DNA of 64,000 nt from Nocardia sp. NBC_00403 (GCF_036046055.1 NZ_CP107939.1:1798001-1862000); one strand, 5' to 3'. Shown: positions 34,493 to 43,359, counted from the stretch's first letter. The notes: generated by a model from the sequence alone, not told the origin. Made by a program: numbers and translations.

Positions 34493-35998
34493 CTACGCGC
34501 CCGCTCGTCGTGTCGATCGCGGAAGATGCACCGTGAAAGTGGTGCCCGATCCTGGCACGCTGTCTGCGGTAACCGTTCCGCCATGGGCGGCTACCAGGGC
34601 TTGGACTATCGATAGCCCGAGGCCGGTGCCGCCGCTGGCGCGCGTCCGGGAGTTGTCGGTGCGGTAGAAGCGTTCGAAGATGCGCTCGGCCTCGTCGGCG
34701 GGCAAGCCAGGGCCGGTGTCGGCGACTTCGAGCAGGATCTCGTCGAGCTCGGGCGTCAGGCGTACTTTTACCGAGGCATCCGGCGGGGTGTGGGTGAGTG
34801 CATTGTTCAGCAGATTGGCCAGCACCTGGCGCAGCCGCTCTTCGTCGCCGTTCACCTCCAATGTGCCTTCGCCGGAACATATTTCCAGTTCGATGGAACG
34901 ATGCGGGCCGTCCGAGCCGTCGGCGGCCGCCATCGCCCTGGCGTTGTGCACGGCATCGCTTGCGACGGCGAGCAGATCGACGGGGCCCTGCTCCAGCGGG
35001 CGCTGCGCGTCGAGCCGGGCCAGCATCAGTAGATCCTCGACCAGCAGGCCCATGCGTTGGGCCTCGCGTTCGATCCGGTCCATGAACAGGGCCGGGTCAG
35101 TGGTAGCACCCTGGCGGTAGAGCTCGGCGAAGCCGCGGATCGTGGTCAGCGGCGTGCGCAGTTCGTGGCTCGCGTCGGCGACGAAGCGACGCATCTTCGC
35201 CTCGGAGCGGCGTGCCGCGGACTCCGACGCCTCGGTCGCCGCGAAGGCGCTTTGGATCTGGGCGAGCATGCCGTTGAGTGATTGCGACAGTCGATCGATC
35301 TCGGTATTGGTGCCGCGCACCGGAACTCGGCGAGTCAGATCCCCCGCGGCGATCGCGGCGGCGGTCTTCTCGACCCCGCGCAACGGCCGCAGGCTGCGCC
35401 GGATCACGAAGTAGGCGGCCACCGCGAGTGCGGCGAGGACCGCGGCGCCGACTATCAGTTGGAGCATGATCAGCCGGCGGACGGTCTCGATGTTCTGAGT
35501 GAGCGGCACCGCCACCGTCGTGGTGGCGTCCGGTGTTCGCACGGTAATGGCCCGCCACTGAACCGACGCGCCGTTCTTGGAGCCGACCGTGGTGGGCTTG
35601 GTGATGGCGACAATCCCCGGCGGGGGATCGCGGTCGGTCCGCCATGGCGGCGGATCCGGCAGCGCAGGTTCGGCATCCGCAATGAACGAAGGGGTCTCGA
35701 GCCGGATGCCGTTGCCCGCGTTCGGTTCGGACCGGATGTAGAAGACGCTCGGCAAATGCGGTGGGCCGGGTGGTGCAGGCCGTGGTGGCCGCATCCACGC
35801 TGTCGAGGCATCCCGCAATTGCTGATCGGTGCGGCGCATCAGCGAATCTTCCAAGACGGAGGTGACCACCATTCCGGAAGCCAGCAGACCGAGCCCGGCC
35901 AGGACAACAAGGGCCAGCACCAATGTCACCCGGAGTGGGATCGCCGACCACCTCCGTGAGAGCCTGCTGCGGACTTTCCGACTGCGCGCGTCCGTCAC
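34493..35998 (-). CDS. phoR: Sensor histidine kinase PhoR
   Basis: A 501-residue membrane kinase: membrane segments at about 24-45 and 177-199 around a Pro-rich sensor region, a HAMP linker, the H-box with His278 (ADASHELRTPLTTIRGFAELY), and N/G boxes (LANLLNNALTHTP, DTGPGLPADEAERIF, GGTGLGLSIV). It closely follows M. tuberculosis PhoR (Rv0758). The GTG start at 35998 overlaps the phoP stop (GTGA). The pair controls virulence lipids and acid response in mycobacteria; targets here are not known. The sensor domain differs from the mycobacterial one, so the signal may too. Confidence 0.9.
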   Translation of the reverse strand: MTDARSRKVRSRLSRRWSAIPLRVTLVLALVVLAGLGLLASGMVVTSVLEDSLMRRTDQQLRDASTAWMRPPRPAPPGPPHLPSVFYIRSEPNAGNGIRLETPSFIADAEPALPDPPPWRTDRDPPPGIVAITKPTTVGSKNGASVQWRAITVRTPDATTTVAVPLTQNIETVRRLIMLQLIVGAAVLAALAVAAYFVIRRSLRPLRGVEKTAAAIAAGDLTRRVPVRGTNTEIDRLSQSLNGMLAQIQSAFAATEASESAARRSEAKMRRFVADASHELRTPLTTIRGFAELYRQGATTDPALFMDRIEREAQRMGLLVEDLLMLARLDAQRPLEQGPVDLLAVASDAVHNARAMAAADGSDGPHRSIELEICSGEGTLEVNGDEERLRQVLANLLNNALTHTPPDASVKVRLTPELDEILLEVADTGPGLPADEAERIFERFYRTDNSRTRASGGTGLGLSIVQALVAAHGGTVTADSVPGSGTTFTVHLPRSTRRAGA

Positions 35999-36729
35999 TT
36001 CTCGGCCTGTCGCGCGCGATTAGGCGCGCGCATCACATAGCCGACACCCCGCAGCGTGTGGATCAGACGCTCGTTTCCCGTATCGACCTTCTTGCGCAGA
36101 TACGACACATAGGTCTCCACCACACCGACCTCACCCCCGAAGTCGTAGCGCCACACGTGATCCAGAATGCGCGGCTTGCTCAGCACGGTGCCCGCGTTCA
36201 CCATGAAGTAGCGCAGCAACGTGAATTCGGTGGGGGACAGCGGAACCGGCTCGCCCGCCTTCCACACCTCGTGGGTGTCGTCATCGAGTTCGATGTCCTC
36301 GAACCGAATGCGCGAACTCTCCCGCACCGGCGCGTGGTGACCGGACCTGCGCAGCACCACCCGCAGCCGCGCGACAACTTCCTCCAGGCTGAACGGCTTG
36401 GTGATGTAGTCGTCCGCGCCGAGAGTGAGTCCGGCGACCTTGTCCTGCACTTCGTCACGTGCGGTGAGGAACAGCACCGGCGCGTCGATGCCGTCGGCGC
36501 GCAGCCTGCGCAGCAGCCCGAAGCCATCCATGCCGGGCATCATCACATCGACGATCAAGGCCTGCGGCCGGAAGCTGCGCGCCTTGTCCAACGCCTGCGC
36601 GCCGTCAGCCGCGGTATCGACCTCGAAACCCTGGTAGCGCAGACTCACCGACAGCAATTCCACAATCATCGGCTCGTCGTCCACCACAAGGACCCGGGCC
36701 TCGGGTGTGCTCTCCGCGGGCGCGCTCAT
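35995..36729 (-). CDS. phoP: Response regulator PhoP
   Basis: A 244-residue OmpR-family regulator. Receiver: acidic pair Asp17-Asp18, phosphoacceptor Asp61 (DVMMPGMDGFG), Thr89 and Lys111 (TKPFSLEEV). The C-terminal winged helix contains SPTEFTLLRYFMVNAGTVLS and the recognition helix VVETYVSYLRKK. It is nearly identical in layout to M. tuberculosis PhoP (247). ATG 36729 was chosen; GTG 36747 six codons earlier is possible. The much longer frame upstream runs through the tandem repeats and is not coding. Confidence 0.92.
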   Translation of the reverse strand: MSAPAESTPEARVLVVDDEPMIVELLSVSLRYQGFEVDTAADGAQALDKARSFRPQALIVDVMMPGMDGFGLLRRLRADGIDAPVLFLTARDEVQDKVAGLTLGADDYITKPFSLEEVVARLRVVLRRSGHHAPVRESSRIRFEDIELDDDTHEVWKAGEPVPLSPTEFTLLRYFMVNAGTVLSKPRILDHVWRYDFGGEVGVVETYVSYLRKKVDTGNERLIHTLRGVGYVMRAPNRARQAEK

Positions 36730-36796
36730 TGTTTCATCGTCCGACACCTGCCTGGGAACTCGCTGGACCTTTACTGGGTGATTCCTGTGTATCCAA

Positions 36797-37535
36797 CAAG
36801 GTCGCGACAATCCCTGCTGACGCCCCCACTCGGCACGATGACACCTTCTTAGTGCAACGCGCCCCAGCGCTGGAGTTCGCGACCCGTCCCACTTCCACAC
36901 CAGCCAAGCGCATCCACCAGGTCGCGACAATCCCTGCTGACGCCCCCCACTTGGCACGATGACGCCTTCCGAATGAAGCGAGACCCAGCACCAGCCCGTC
37001 CCACTTCCGCACCAGCCGAAGCGCTTCCACCCAAGTCGCAAGCTCCACTACTGACGCCTCCGCTCGATATGGTGAGGCCCTCGAGCGCAGCAAGACTCAG
37101 CATTAGAGTTCGTCGGCCCCTCCCACCTCCACAACAACCGAGGTACATCCACCAAGGTCGCAAGCCCCGCTACCGACGCCCCCCAGCGCGATGATGTCTT
37201 CCGAGCGAAGCGAGACCGAGCACCAGAGTTCGGGGCGCATCCCACCTCTACAGCCCCCTGAGCGCCGACAGCCCCCTAAGCGCCTAAACCAAAGTCGCAA
37301 GCTCAACTACCAACGCTCCCACTCGGCACGATGACACCTTCCAAGCGAAGCGAGACCCGAGCACCAGAGTTCGCGGCGCATCCCACCCCCACAGCCGCCG
37401 AAGCGCCTCGACCAAAGTCGCAAGCTCAACTGCCGACGCCCCCACTCGGCACGATGACACCTTCCGAGCGAAGCGAGACCGAGCACTAGAGTTCGCGGCC
37501 CGTCTCGCTTCCGAGCCGTCGAAGCGCATGCGACG
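36797..37535. repeat. Tandem array of about six 114-137-bp units between phoP and otsA
   Basis: The marker GTCGCRA recurs at 36801, 36921, 37035, 37157, 37294, 37417 and 37538, giving unit lengths of 120, 114, 122, 137, 123 and 121. Units share GCACGATGACACCTTCCGAG, AGCGAAGCGAGAC and GAGTTCGCGGC. Units nearest otsA are most alike; those near phoP are more diverged. The length is not a multiple of three, so the array is not a coding repeat. The same family, in opposite orientation, follows purQ at 63541-64000. Confidence 0.85.
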
Positions 37536-37628
37536 AAGTCGCGAGTCTCGACGGCTCGGAAGCGAGACCAAGGGGGCCGCGAACACGCAGCGCCGCAGGC
37601 GCTGCCAAAAAACACAGCTGCCAAAAAA
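37485..37628 (-). other. Hairpin-rich head element at the 3' end of otsA
   Basis: Directly after the otsA stop (minus strand) come T-runs, a GCAGCGCC/GGCGCTGC hairpin (37588-37606), and a long nested hairpin: outer 11-bp arms 37491-37501 and 37574-37584, and perfect 21-bp inner arms 37502-37522 and 37548-37568 around a 25-base loop. The same arrangement follows purQ at 63404-63540. It may act as terminator, but the T-runs come before rather than after the hairpins, so this is not a canonical intrinsic terminator. Confidence 0.75.
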
Positions 37629-39206
37629 CTAGCGGGATTCCGGGTATACGTCGTCGTCGGTGAGCAGGGCGCTGCCTGCGACCTGGTCTTGGGCCAGGGC
37701 GTCGAGGAAGGAGCGGGCCCAGCGGTCTACGTCGTGGGCGAGGACTTGGCGGCGTAGTGAGCGCATGCGGCGGCGTTTGGTGTCGCGGTCGTCCTCCAGT
37801 GCGGAGCTGATGGCGTCCTTCACGCTATCCAGGTCGTGCGGGTTGCACAGGTAGGACTGACGCAATTCGGCTGCGGCGCCGGTGAATTCGCTCAGCACGA
37901 GGGCGCCGTTGAGGCCGCTGTGGCAGGCCACGTACTCCTTGGCTACCAGGTTCATGCCGTCGCGCAGCGGGGTCACCAGCATGACGTCGGCGGCCACGAA
38001 GAAGGCGAGGAGTTCGTCGCGCGGGATGGGGCGGTGCAGATAGTGCACCACCGGGTGGCCGACCTGGGAGAACTCGCCGTTGATCCGGCCGACCTGGCGC
38101 TCGATGTCGCCACGCATCTGGATGTAGCTCTCCACCCGCTCCCGGCTCGGTGTCGCCAGCTGCACCATGACCGTCTCCGCCGGATCGATCCGGCCCTCCA
38201 CCAGCAGTTCCTCCAGCGCCCCCAGTCGGATATCGATGCCCTTGGTGTAGTCGAGCCGGTCGACGCCGAGCAGAATGTTCTTCGGGTTGCCGAGCTCGGC
38301 GCGGATCTTCGCGGCACGTTCCCGTACCGACCTGCGCCGGGAATGTTCGTCGAGTTCGGCGGAGGCGATCGAAATCGGGAACGCGCCGACCCGGACCGTA
38401 CGGAACCCGACCTGCACGACACCGAGCTTGGAACGCACGCCGACGCTCCCTCGGGACGTCGGCTGTCCGGCCAGCCGCCTGGCCAGGTACAGGAAGTTCT
38501 GCGCGCCACCGGGCAGGTGGAACCCGATCAGATCCGCGCCGAGCAGACCGTCGATGATCTCGGCCCGCCACGGCATCTGCATGAACAACTCGACCGGCGG
38601 GAACGGGATGTGCAGGAAGAAGCCGATGGTCAGATCGGGGCGCAGCATGCGCAGCATCTTGGGCACCAGCTGCAGCTGGTAGTCCTGTACCCACACGGTC
38701 GCACCCTCGGCGGCCACCTTCGCGGTCGCCTCGGCGAAACGACGGTTCACCTGCACATACGCGGTCCACCAGCTGCGGTCGTAGACCGGCCGCACGATCA
38801 CATCGTGGTAGAGCGGCCACAGCGTGCCATTGGAGAAGCCTTCGTAGTAGTCGGAGACCTCCTGGGCGGTCAGCGGCACCGGGTGCAGCTCGAGCCCGTC
38901 CTCGATGATCGGCTCGACATCGATGTCGGGCACGCCCGCCCAGCCGACCCACGCCCCCTTGTTGTTGCGCAGCACCGGCTCCAATGCGGTGACGAGGCCA
39001 CCGGGGCTGCGTTTCCAGCGGGTGGAGCCGTCGGGCAGTCGCTCCAGGTCGACAGGAAGTCGATTGGCGACGACGACGAAGCCGGAACCGGCGCCGTTCG
39101 TCTCGGCGCGATCGGTTGTCGCCGCGGTGAACACGGCGCCATCGGGCGATGGGTCTGGAAGGGCGTGCTCGGAGTCGTCGGACGGCTGGTCAGTCATCTG
39201 GTCCAC
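37629..39206 (-). CDS. otsA: Trehalose-6-phosphate synthase OtsA
   Basis: A 525-residue GT20 glycosyltransferase that joins UDP-/ADP-glucose to glucose-6-phosphate, making trehalose-6-phosphate. Landmarks: [52 protein letters not shown] (phosphate-binding Arg/Lys), and [15 protein letters not shown]. Trehalose is the carrier of mycolic acids and a stress solute in this order. GTG 39206 has AAAGGA at 7 bases; ATG 39197 is the alternative. The first 45 residues are a low-complexity leader not found in enterobacterial OtsA. Its 3' end abuts the repeat head element. Confidence 0.94.
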   Translation of the reverse strand: MDQMTDQPSDDSEHALPDPSPDGAVFTAATTDRAETNGAGSGFVVVANRLPVDLERLPDGSTRWKRSPGGLVTALEPVLRNNKGAWVGWAGVPDIDVEPIIEDGLELHPVPLTAQEVSDYYEGFSNGTLWPLYHDVIVRPVYDRSWWTAYVQVNRRFAEATAKVAAEGATVWVQDYQLQLVPKMLRMLRPDLTIGFFLHIPFPPVELFMQMPWRAEIIDGLLGADLIGFHLPGGAQNFLYLARRLAGQPTSRGSVGVRSKLGVVQVGFRTVRVGAFPISIASAELDEHSRRRSVRERAAKIRAELGNPKNILLGVDRLDYTKGIDIRLGALEELLVEGRIDPAETVMVQLATPSRERVESYIQMRGDIERQVGRINGEFSQVGHPVVHYLHRPIPRDELLAFFVAADVMLVTPLRDGMNLVAKEYVACHSGLNGALVLSEFTGAAAELRQSYLCNPHDLDSVKDAISSALEDDRDTKRRRMRSLRRQVLAHDVDRWARSFLDALAQDQVAGSALLTDDDVYPESR

Positions 39207-39298
39207 TCACGCATCCTTTGCGCGTCGATTTTCCCGCTGTGGTTATCGGTCTATCGACGGCGCCGTTGTCGTCGAGCTCGAGTTGGTCGACTCGGTCG

Positions 39299-39469
39299 CT
39301 ACTCGCCTCGGCCGCCGGGTCCGATGCCGAGCATCGACAACAGCATCCGGCACTCGTCCGCGTCCTCCGCGTACGCGGCGACGACGCGCTGCGCTTGGCG
39401 GGCGGTCTCATCGGCAAGTGGTTCCAGATCGTCGTCCGCGATGTCGTTCGCGCTGCCCTTCGCGGCCAT
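39299..39469 (-). CDS. Small acidic conserved-type protein upstream of otsA
   Basis: A 56-codon gene, ATG 39469 to TAG 39299, preceded by GGGAGGA at good spacing. It begins MAAKGSANDIADDDLEPLAD and continues with a helical stretch (RQAQRVVAAYAEDADECRML). Mycobacteria carry a similarly small unknown gene (Rv3489) next to otsA, which supports it being real. It probably shares a transcript with otsA (92-base gap). Function unknown; the rest of the interval 39207-39634 shows nothing else beyond a promoter region for the divergent hydrolase. Confidence 0.65.
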   Translation of the reverse strand: MAAKGSANDIADDDLEPLADETARQAQRVVAAYAEDADECRMLLSMLGIGPGGRGE

Positions 39470-39634
39470 CTTCTTGTCCTCCCGGCTCGGTACGCTCGTA
39501 CGTGCGAGTAGTCAATGGTATCCGGACCTGGTGCGCGCGCGCCGCACCCGGATACCTGTTCGCCCGGTCGGTGCGCCGCCACGTCGGTCCCTATACCGTG
39601 GGGGCCCAGCACAACTCCACGAAAGGGTTCGAAG

Positions 39635-40468
39635 ATGCCGTTGGCCACGGTGAACGGAATTTCCCTCAACTACCAGGTCAAGGGCGACCGAACCAAGGGA
39701 ACGGACACGCCGGGATCGGCGCCGCTGGTCGTGATGATCATGGGGACGGGCAGCCCGGGACGAGTCTGGGAACTGCATCAGGTTCCCGCGTTGGTCGCCG
39801 CGGGATACCGGGTGTGCACCTTCGACAACCGCGGCATCGCACCGTCCTTCGAGGCCGCCAACGGCATGACCATCGACGAGCTGGCCGCCGACACCGCGGG
39901 ACTCATCGAACTGCTCGGCGAGGGTCCCGCGCTGGTCGTCGGCACCTCGATGGGGTCGCGGGTGGCCCAGGAATTGGCGCTCGCCCGTCCCGATTTGGTG
40001 CGCAAGGCCGTGTTCATGGCCGGTCACGGCCGCCTCGACCAATTTCAGAAGACGCTCTCGCTCGGCGAGCACGACCTCGACGCCAGCGGTGTGCAGCTGC
40101 CCGCGAAATATGAGGCCGCGGTGACCGCGGTGATGAACCTGTCGCCCGCGACCCTCGCCGACCCGAACGCTGCCCGCGACTGGCTCGACCTGTTCGAGTT
40201 CACCGGTGGCCCGGTGACGCCGGGTATCCGCGCGCAGCGCCGGATGGACCACGACTTCGACAGGGTGCAGGCCTATCGAGGGATCAAGGTGCCGTGTCTG
40301 TCCATCGGATTCGCCGATGATCGGATGATCCCGCCCTATCTGTCACGCGAGGTCGCCGAGGTGATTCCGGGCGCGCGCTACCAGGAGATTCCCGATGCGG
40401 GCCATTACGGCTACCTCGAGCGGCCCGAGGCGGTCAACAAGATCCTGCTCGATTTCTTCGGGGCCTGA
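39635..40468 (+). CDS. Alpha/beta hydrolase
   Basis: A 277-residue alpha/beta-hydrolase-fold enzyme. Oxyanion region MIMGTGSPGRVWE, nucleophile Ser105 in GTSMGS, Asp in IGFADDRMIPP and His in DAGHYGYLERPE complete the triad. It resembles bromoperoxidase/esterase-type proteins. ATG 39635 follows GAAAGGG; the longer upstream frame lacks similarity. It precedes the mbtH gene on the same strand by 125 bases, so a link to nonribosomal peptide chemistry is possible but unproven. Confidence 0.8.
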   Translation: MPLATVNGISLNYQVKGDRTKGTDTPGSAPLVVMIMGTGSPGRVWELHQVPALVAAGYRVCTFDNRGIAPSFEAANGMTIDELAADTAGLIELLGEGPALVVGTSMGSRVAQELALARPDLVRKAVFMAGHGRLDQFQKTLSLGEHDLDASGVQLPAKYEAAVTAVMNLSPATLADPNAARDWLDLFEFTGGPVTPGIRAQRRMDHDFDRVQAYRGIKVPCLSIGFADDRMIPPYLSREVAEVIPGARYQEIPDAGHYGYLERPEAVNKILLDFFGA

Positions 40469-40593
40469 GGTAACCGCCAACACGTAACGTCTACCTTGCT
40501 AGGGTCGACACAACGCTCGGGGATCTTCCGACGCTCCAGCAGCGGCGGACGGGTCCAAGAGTCGATCCCGTACACGCGCCAGTATCCAGTGAG

Positions 40594-40842
40594 GTGAAAT
40601 TGAGCACCAACCCCTTCGATGACGAAGACGGCCGCTTCTTCGTCCTGGTCAACGACGAAGAGCAGCATTCGCTGTGGCCGGCCTTCGCGGAGGTCCCGGC
40701 CGGATGGCGAGTCGTTTTCGGCGAGGACAGCCGTGCTGCCTGCGTCGAATACGTCGAAAAGAATTGGACGGATATGCGTCCGAAGAGCCTGCGTGACGCG
40801 ATGGCCGCCGACGATGCGGCCCGACAGGGCGCCCAGTCCTGA
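40594..40842 (+). CDS. MbtH-family protein
   Basis: An 82-residue MbtH-like protein, a chaperone-like activator of NRPS adenylation domains. The family signature is clear: [33 protein letters not shown] and the late [13 protein letters not shown]. The start is GTG 40594 or TTG 40600. No NRPS gene is within the window, so this is an orphan copy that would serve NRPSs elsewhere in the genome. Confidence 0.88.
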   Translation: MKLSTNPFDDEDGRFFVLVNDEEQHSLWPAFAEVPAGWRVVFGEDSRAACVEYVEKNWTDMRPKSLRDAMAADDAARQGAQS

Positions 40843-40887
40843 CCCGCGGCTAGATACTGCGCCGGGACGTTCGATAGAACTGCCGCT

Positions 40888-40914
40888 GCGTGGCACCGTA
40901 ATCCGGTGTCACGC
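40888..40914. terminator. Hairpin after mbtH
   Basis: Arms 40888-40897 and 40905-40914 form a 10-bp stem with one G-T pair and a 7-base loop, 45 bases after the mbtH stop. Confidence 0.55.
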
Positions 40915-40951
40915 AGTCGGCGCGCCCGGTTATGATGGTCACCGTTTTCCC

Positions 40952-41023
40952 GCCTCCTTAGCTCAGTGGTAGAGCACTCGCCTTGTAAGCGAAAGGTCGT
41001 CAGTTCAATCCTGACAGGGGGCT
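40952..41023 (+). tRNA. tRNA-Thr (anticodon UGU)
   Basis: A complete cloverleaf can be drawn: acceptor GCCTCCT pairs with AGGGGGC (one T-G pair), D arm GCTC/GAGC with AGTGGTA loop, anticodon loop CTTGTAA (anticodon TGT), T arm GTCAG/CTGAC with TTCAATC. The first anticodon-stem pair is a C-A mismatch. TATGAT at 40931-40936 is a plausible -10 box. CCA is not encoded. It reads threonine ACA/ACG codons. Confidence 0.92.
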
Positions 41024-41250
41024 CTTTCAGCCGCTGCGCGGCTGAGCTCAGTGGTAGAGGCTCGGCCGTTGTTGTAAGCGAAAGGTCGTCAGTTCAATCC
41101 TGACAGGGGGCTCTTTCAGCTGCTGCGCGGCTGAGCTCAGTGGTAGAGGCTCGGCCGTTGTTGTAAGCGAAAGGTCGTCAGTTCAATCCTGACAGGGGGC
41201 TCTTTCAGCCGCTGCGCGGCTGAGCTCAGTGGTAGAGGCTCGGCCACTCG
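41024..41250 (+). repeat. Tandem 89-bp array of degenerate tRNA-Thr copies
   Basis: TTGTAAGCGAAAGGTCGTCA recurs at 40983 (true tRNA), 41072 and 41161, exactly 89 bases apart, followed each time by the intact T arm and AGGGGGCTCTTTCAG. In the two extra copies the 5' half is altered: the acceptor strand is replaced by a GC-rich hairpin (CAGCCGC/GCGGCTG or variant), the D arm is kept, and the anticodon arm carries an insertion (CTCGGCCGTTG). A fourth 5' half stops near 41247. The acceptor stem cannot pair, so these are not normal tRNAs. Confidence 0.88.
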
Positions 41251-41263
41251 TCCAGCCGCTTCA

Positions 41264-41319
41264 ACGAAAAGGGCGGTCACTGCGCATCTTTGCGCGTGAC
41301 CGCCCTTCGGCGTTTTCGT
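41264..41319. terminator. Terminator between the tRNA array and the HIT gene
   Basis: GGGCGGTCAC (41271-41280) pairs with GTGACCGCCC (41296-41305), with an inner GCGC/GCGC stem; outer ACGAAAA and TTTTCGT extend it, giving a T-tail in both directions. Confidence 0.88.
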
Positions 41320-41330
41320 GAACGACGAGC

Positions 41331-41756
41331 TCAGTCCGGGACGTGTGCGCCGTGGCCGAGGTCGCGCAGCGCCTGCTTGATCCTGGCCTGGGCCTCGTCG
41401 AGCGACTCGGGGGAAGGGTGGTGGTCGGCGCTGGAGATGTCGAAGTTGCCCATGGTGAATGCCGGAAAAACGTGCACGTGCAGGTGTGGCACCTCGAGGC
41501 CGGCGATGAGTAGGCCGGCGCGCGGCGCGTCCCAGGCCTGGCGGACTGCTTGCCCGATCTTCTGGGCGACGCCGTTGAGCCGGGCGAAGATCTCGGCGTC
41601 GACGTCCTGCCACTGGTCGATTTCCTTGCGGGGCACCACGAGGGTGTGACCGGGGGTGATCGGGGCGATGGTCAGGAAACCGACGAATTCCTCGTCCTCC
41701 CAAACGAATCGGCCAGGCAGCTGACCGTCGATGATCGCACTGAAAACAGAAGCCAT
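41331..41756 (-). CDS. HIT-family hydrolase
   Basis: A 141-residue histidine-triad protein with HLHVHVF at 91-97 (His91, 93, 95) and the entry [23 protein letters not shown] enzymes hydrolyse nucleoside phosphoramidates or AMP-linked compounds; the substrate here is unknown. A second HIT gene lies at 49461. Its ATG faces away from the hydrolase at 41876, with a 119-base divergent gap. Confidence 0.88.
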   Translation of the reverse strand: MASVFSAIIDGQLPGRFVWEDEEFVGFLTIAPITPGHTLVVPRKEIDQWQDVDAEIFARLNGVAQKIGQAVRQAWDAPRAGLLIAGLEVPHLHVHVFPAFTMGNFDISSADHHPSPESLDEAQARIKQALRDLGHGAHVPD

Positions 41757-41875
41757 GCCCGCAGGCTACGCGCAGGCCCTCGGGTCGGTGTGGCGGCAGC
41801 TGGAGGTTGACACCGCTCTGAAACTGTGTCTAGCATACACATATTAGTTTCCGTTGGACACAATTTAGGAACAGC

Positions 41876-42952
41876 ATGATCACCATCACGCTCGCCGCCA
41901 CTGCCGCCGCAATCTCCGCCGCCCCCGCCGGCCTGCTCGGTCACCGCCAACTGCGTCGCCGAAGCAACGCGAAGGCGCTGCGTATCGACACCCGGAACGG
42001 CATCTCCGAAGCCGGCTTCGTACGCATCGGCGGCATCGACCAGTGGATCGAGATCCGCGGCGAGGACCTGGCCAACCCGGTCCTGCTCGACCTGCACGGC
42101 GGTCCCGGCGCCACGAACACCTACTTCGCCAACCGGACCCGGGAGTGGGAGCGGCACTTCACCATCGTCCGCTGGGACCAGCGCGGCACCGGCAAGACCT
42201 TCGGTCGCGGCGACCAGGGTGAGATGAGCTTTCAGCAGTTGTGCACCGACGCGCTGGAGGTCACCCGGTACGTACAGCGCAGGCTGCGCACAGACAAGGT
42301 GGTGCTGCTCGGCAACTCCTTCGGATCGGTGCTCGGACTTCGCCTCGCGCGAAACCACCCCGAGCTGTACTCGGCATACGTCGGTACCGACCAGAACATC
42401 CTCGGCGGCGAGCGCGACGACAGCCTGTTCTATGCGACCGTGCAGCGACTGCGCGACAACGGAAAGCGTTCCGACGCAGCGAAGCTGGAGCAGATCGGCC
42501 CGGACGAAACCAAGTGGTCGGCGGCGGACTGGGGCCTGCACGCCAAACTGAAGACCAGCTCCGACCCGTTCCTGGTCGAGATGCTGAAGAAGCTGATCCT
42601 CCCGTCGATGTGGTTCTCACCCCAGCATGGGCTGCGCGATCTCAAAGACGGCGCGAGTGGCATGAAGTTCTCCGAGCAGCTCGGCGTCGAGTCCGTGCAC
42701 TTCGATTCCTGGCGCGACGGAACGCGATTCGAGCTCCCGTTCTTCATCTTCCAGGGCGAACACGACACCCTGATGCCCGCCGATCGGGCCCGCCGCTACT
42801 TCGACGACGTGCAGGCCCCGCACAAGGAGTTCGCGCTGATCACCGACGCCACCCACTTCGCGTCGTGCTGGCAGCCCGCGCAATTCCTCGAGCTGCTGCT
42901 GACTCGGGTGCGTCCGGTGGTGACCGGTGATCAGACGCGGCTGCCCGCGTAG
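41876..42952 (+). CDS. Proline iminopeptidase-like alpha/beta hydrolase
   Basis: A 358-residue enzyme with HGGPG at 74-78, the oxyanion motif of the S33 (proline iminopeptidase) family, WDQRGTGKT, nucleophile Ser148 in GNSFGS, Asp in QGEHDTLMP and His in TDATHFASC. Residues 1-25 are hydrophobic (LAATAAAISAAPAGLLG), so it may be membrane-anchored or exported. The promoter region contains TGTGT/ACACA half-sites near 41826-41842 that could be an operator. Substrate unknown: peptides or small esters. Confidence 0.82.
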   Translation: MITITLAATAAAISAAPAGLLGHRQLRRRSNAKALRIDTRNGISEAGFVRIGGIDQWIEIRGEDLANPVLLDLHGGPGATNTYFANRTREWERHFTIVRWDQRGTGKTFGRGDQGEMSFQQLCTDALEVTRYVQRRLRTDKVVLLGNSFGSVLGLRLARNHPELYSAYVGTDQNILGGERDDSLFYATVQRLRDNGKRSDAAKLEQIGPDETKWSAADWGLHAKLKTSSDPFLVEMLKKLILPSMWFSPQHGLRDLKDGASGMKFSEQLGVESVHFDSWRDGTRFELPFFIFQGEHDTLMPADRARRYFDDVQAPHKEFALITDATHFASCWQPAQFLELLLTRVRPVVTGDQTRLPA

Positions 42953-42981
42953 GCCTTTCAGTGGTGTAGGGCGCGTGCGAC

Positions 42982-43359
42982 CTACACCGCGACGAAATGC
43001 GACAGGATGCCCTGCACCTCATAGATATCGACCTGGCGGTTGAACCGCTTCTGGATCGGCTCGTGCGAGCCGGAGATCCAGATGGCGAGTTCGGCATCCA
43101 GGTCGAAGGTGCCCGCGGTCTCCACCGAGAAGTGGGTGATCGCCCGGTAGGGGACGCTGTGGTAGCTGACCTTCCGGCCCGAGAGACCCTGTTTGTCGAC
43201 GAGGATCAAGCGTCGGTTGGTGAACAGGATGGCATCGCGGACAAGCAGATACGCGGCATAGATCTGTTCACCGTTGCCGAGAAGTTTCGCGTACTCCGTC
43301 TGTGCTTGGCCGGGATCGATACGCCCGGCATTGCCCATCAGTCCGTCGATCAGACCCAT
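42982..43359 (-). CDS. PH-domain protein (bacterial bPH type)
   Basis: A 125-residue single-domain protein: AILFTNRRLILVDKQGLSGRKVSYHSVPY followed by FSVETAG and FDLDAELAIWISG is the pattern of bacterial PH-like domains (key parts LFTNRRLILVDKQG and SVPYRAITHFSVE). No catalytic residues are evident; these domains bind lipids or proteins. ATG 43359 was chosen as the start of the conserved part. It is divergent from purD across 176 bases. Confidence 0.8.
   Translation of the reverse strand: MGLIDGLMGNAGRIDPGQAQTEYAKLLGNGEQIYAAYLLVRDAILFTNRRLILVDKQGLSGRKVSYHSVPYRAITHFSVETAGTFDLDAELAIWISGSHEPIQKRFNRQVDIYEVQGILSHFVAV

Noticed and set aside
36797..37535. CRISPR array
   Set aside because: Units are about 121 bp and similar along their whole length; there is no short constant repeat with variable spacers and no cas gene.
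37585..37628. Canonical intrinsic terminator for otsA
   Set aside because: On the otsA strand the T-runs come before the hairpin, not after it, so this is listed as a structured element instead.
40931..41250. Four functional tRNA-Thr genes
   Set aside because: Only the first copy can form an acceptor stem; the others have an altered 5' half and an insertion in the anticodon arm.
41137..41703. A minus-strand coding frame across the tRNA array into the HIT gene
   Set aside because: It reads through tRNA-derived repeats and antisense to a complete HIT protein in another frame.
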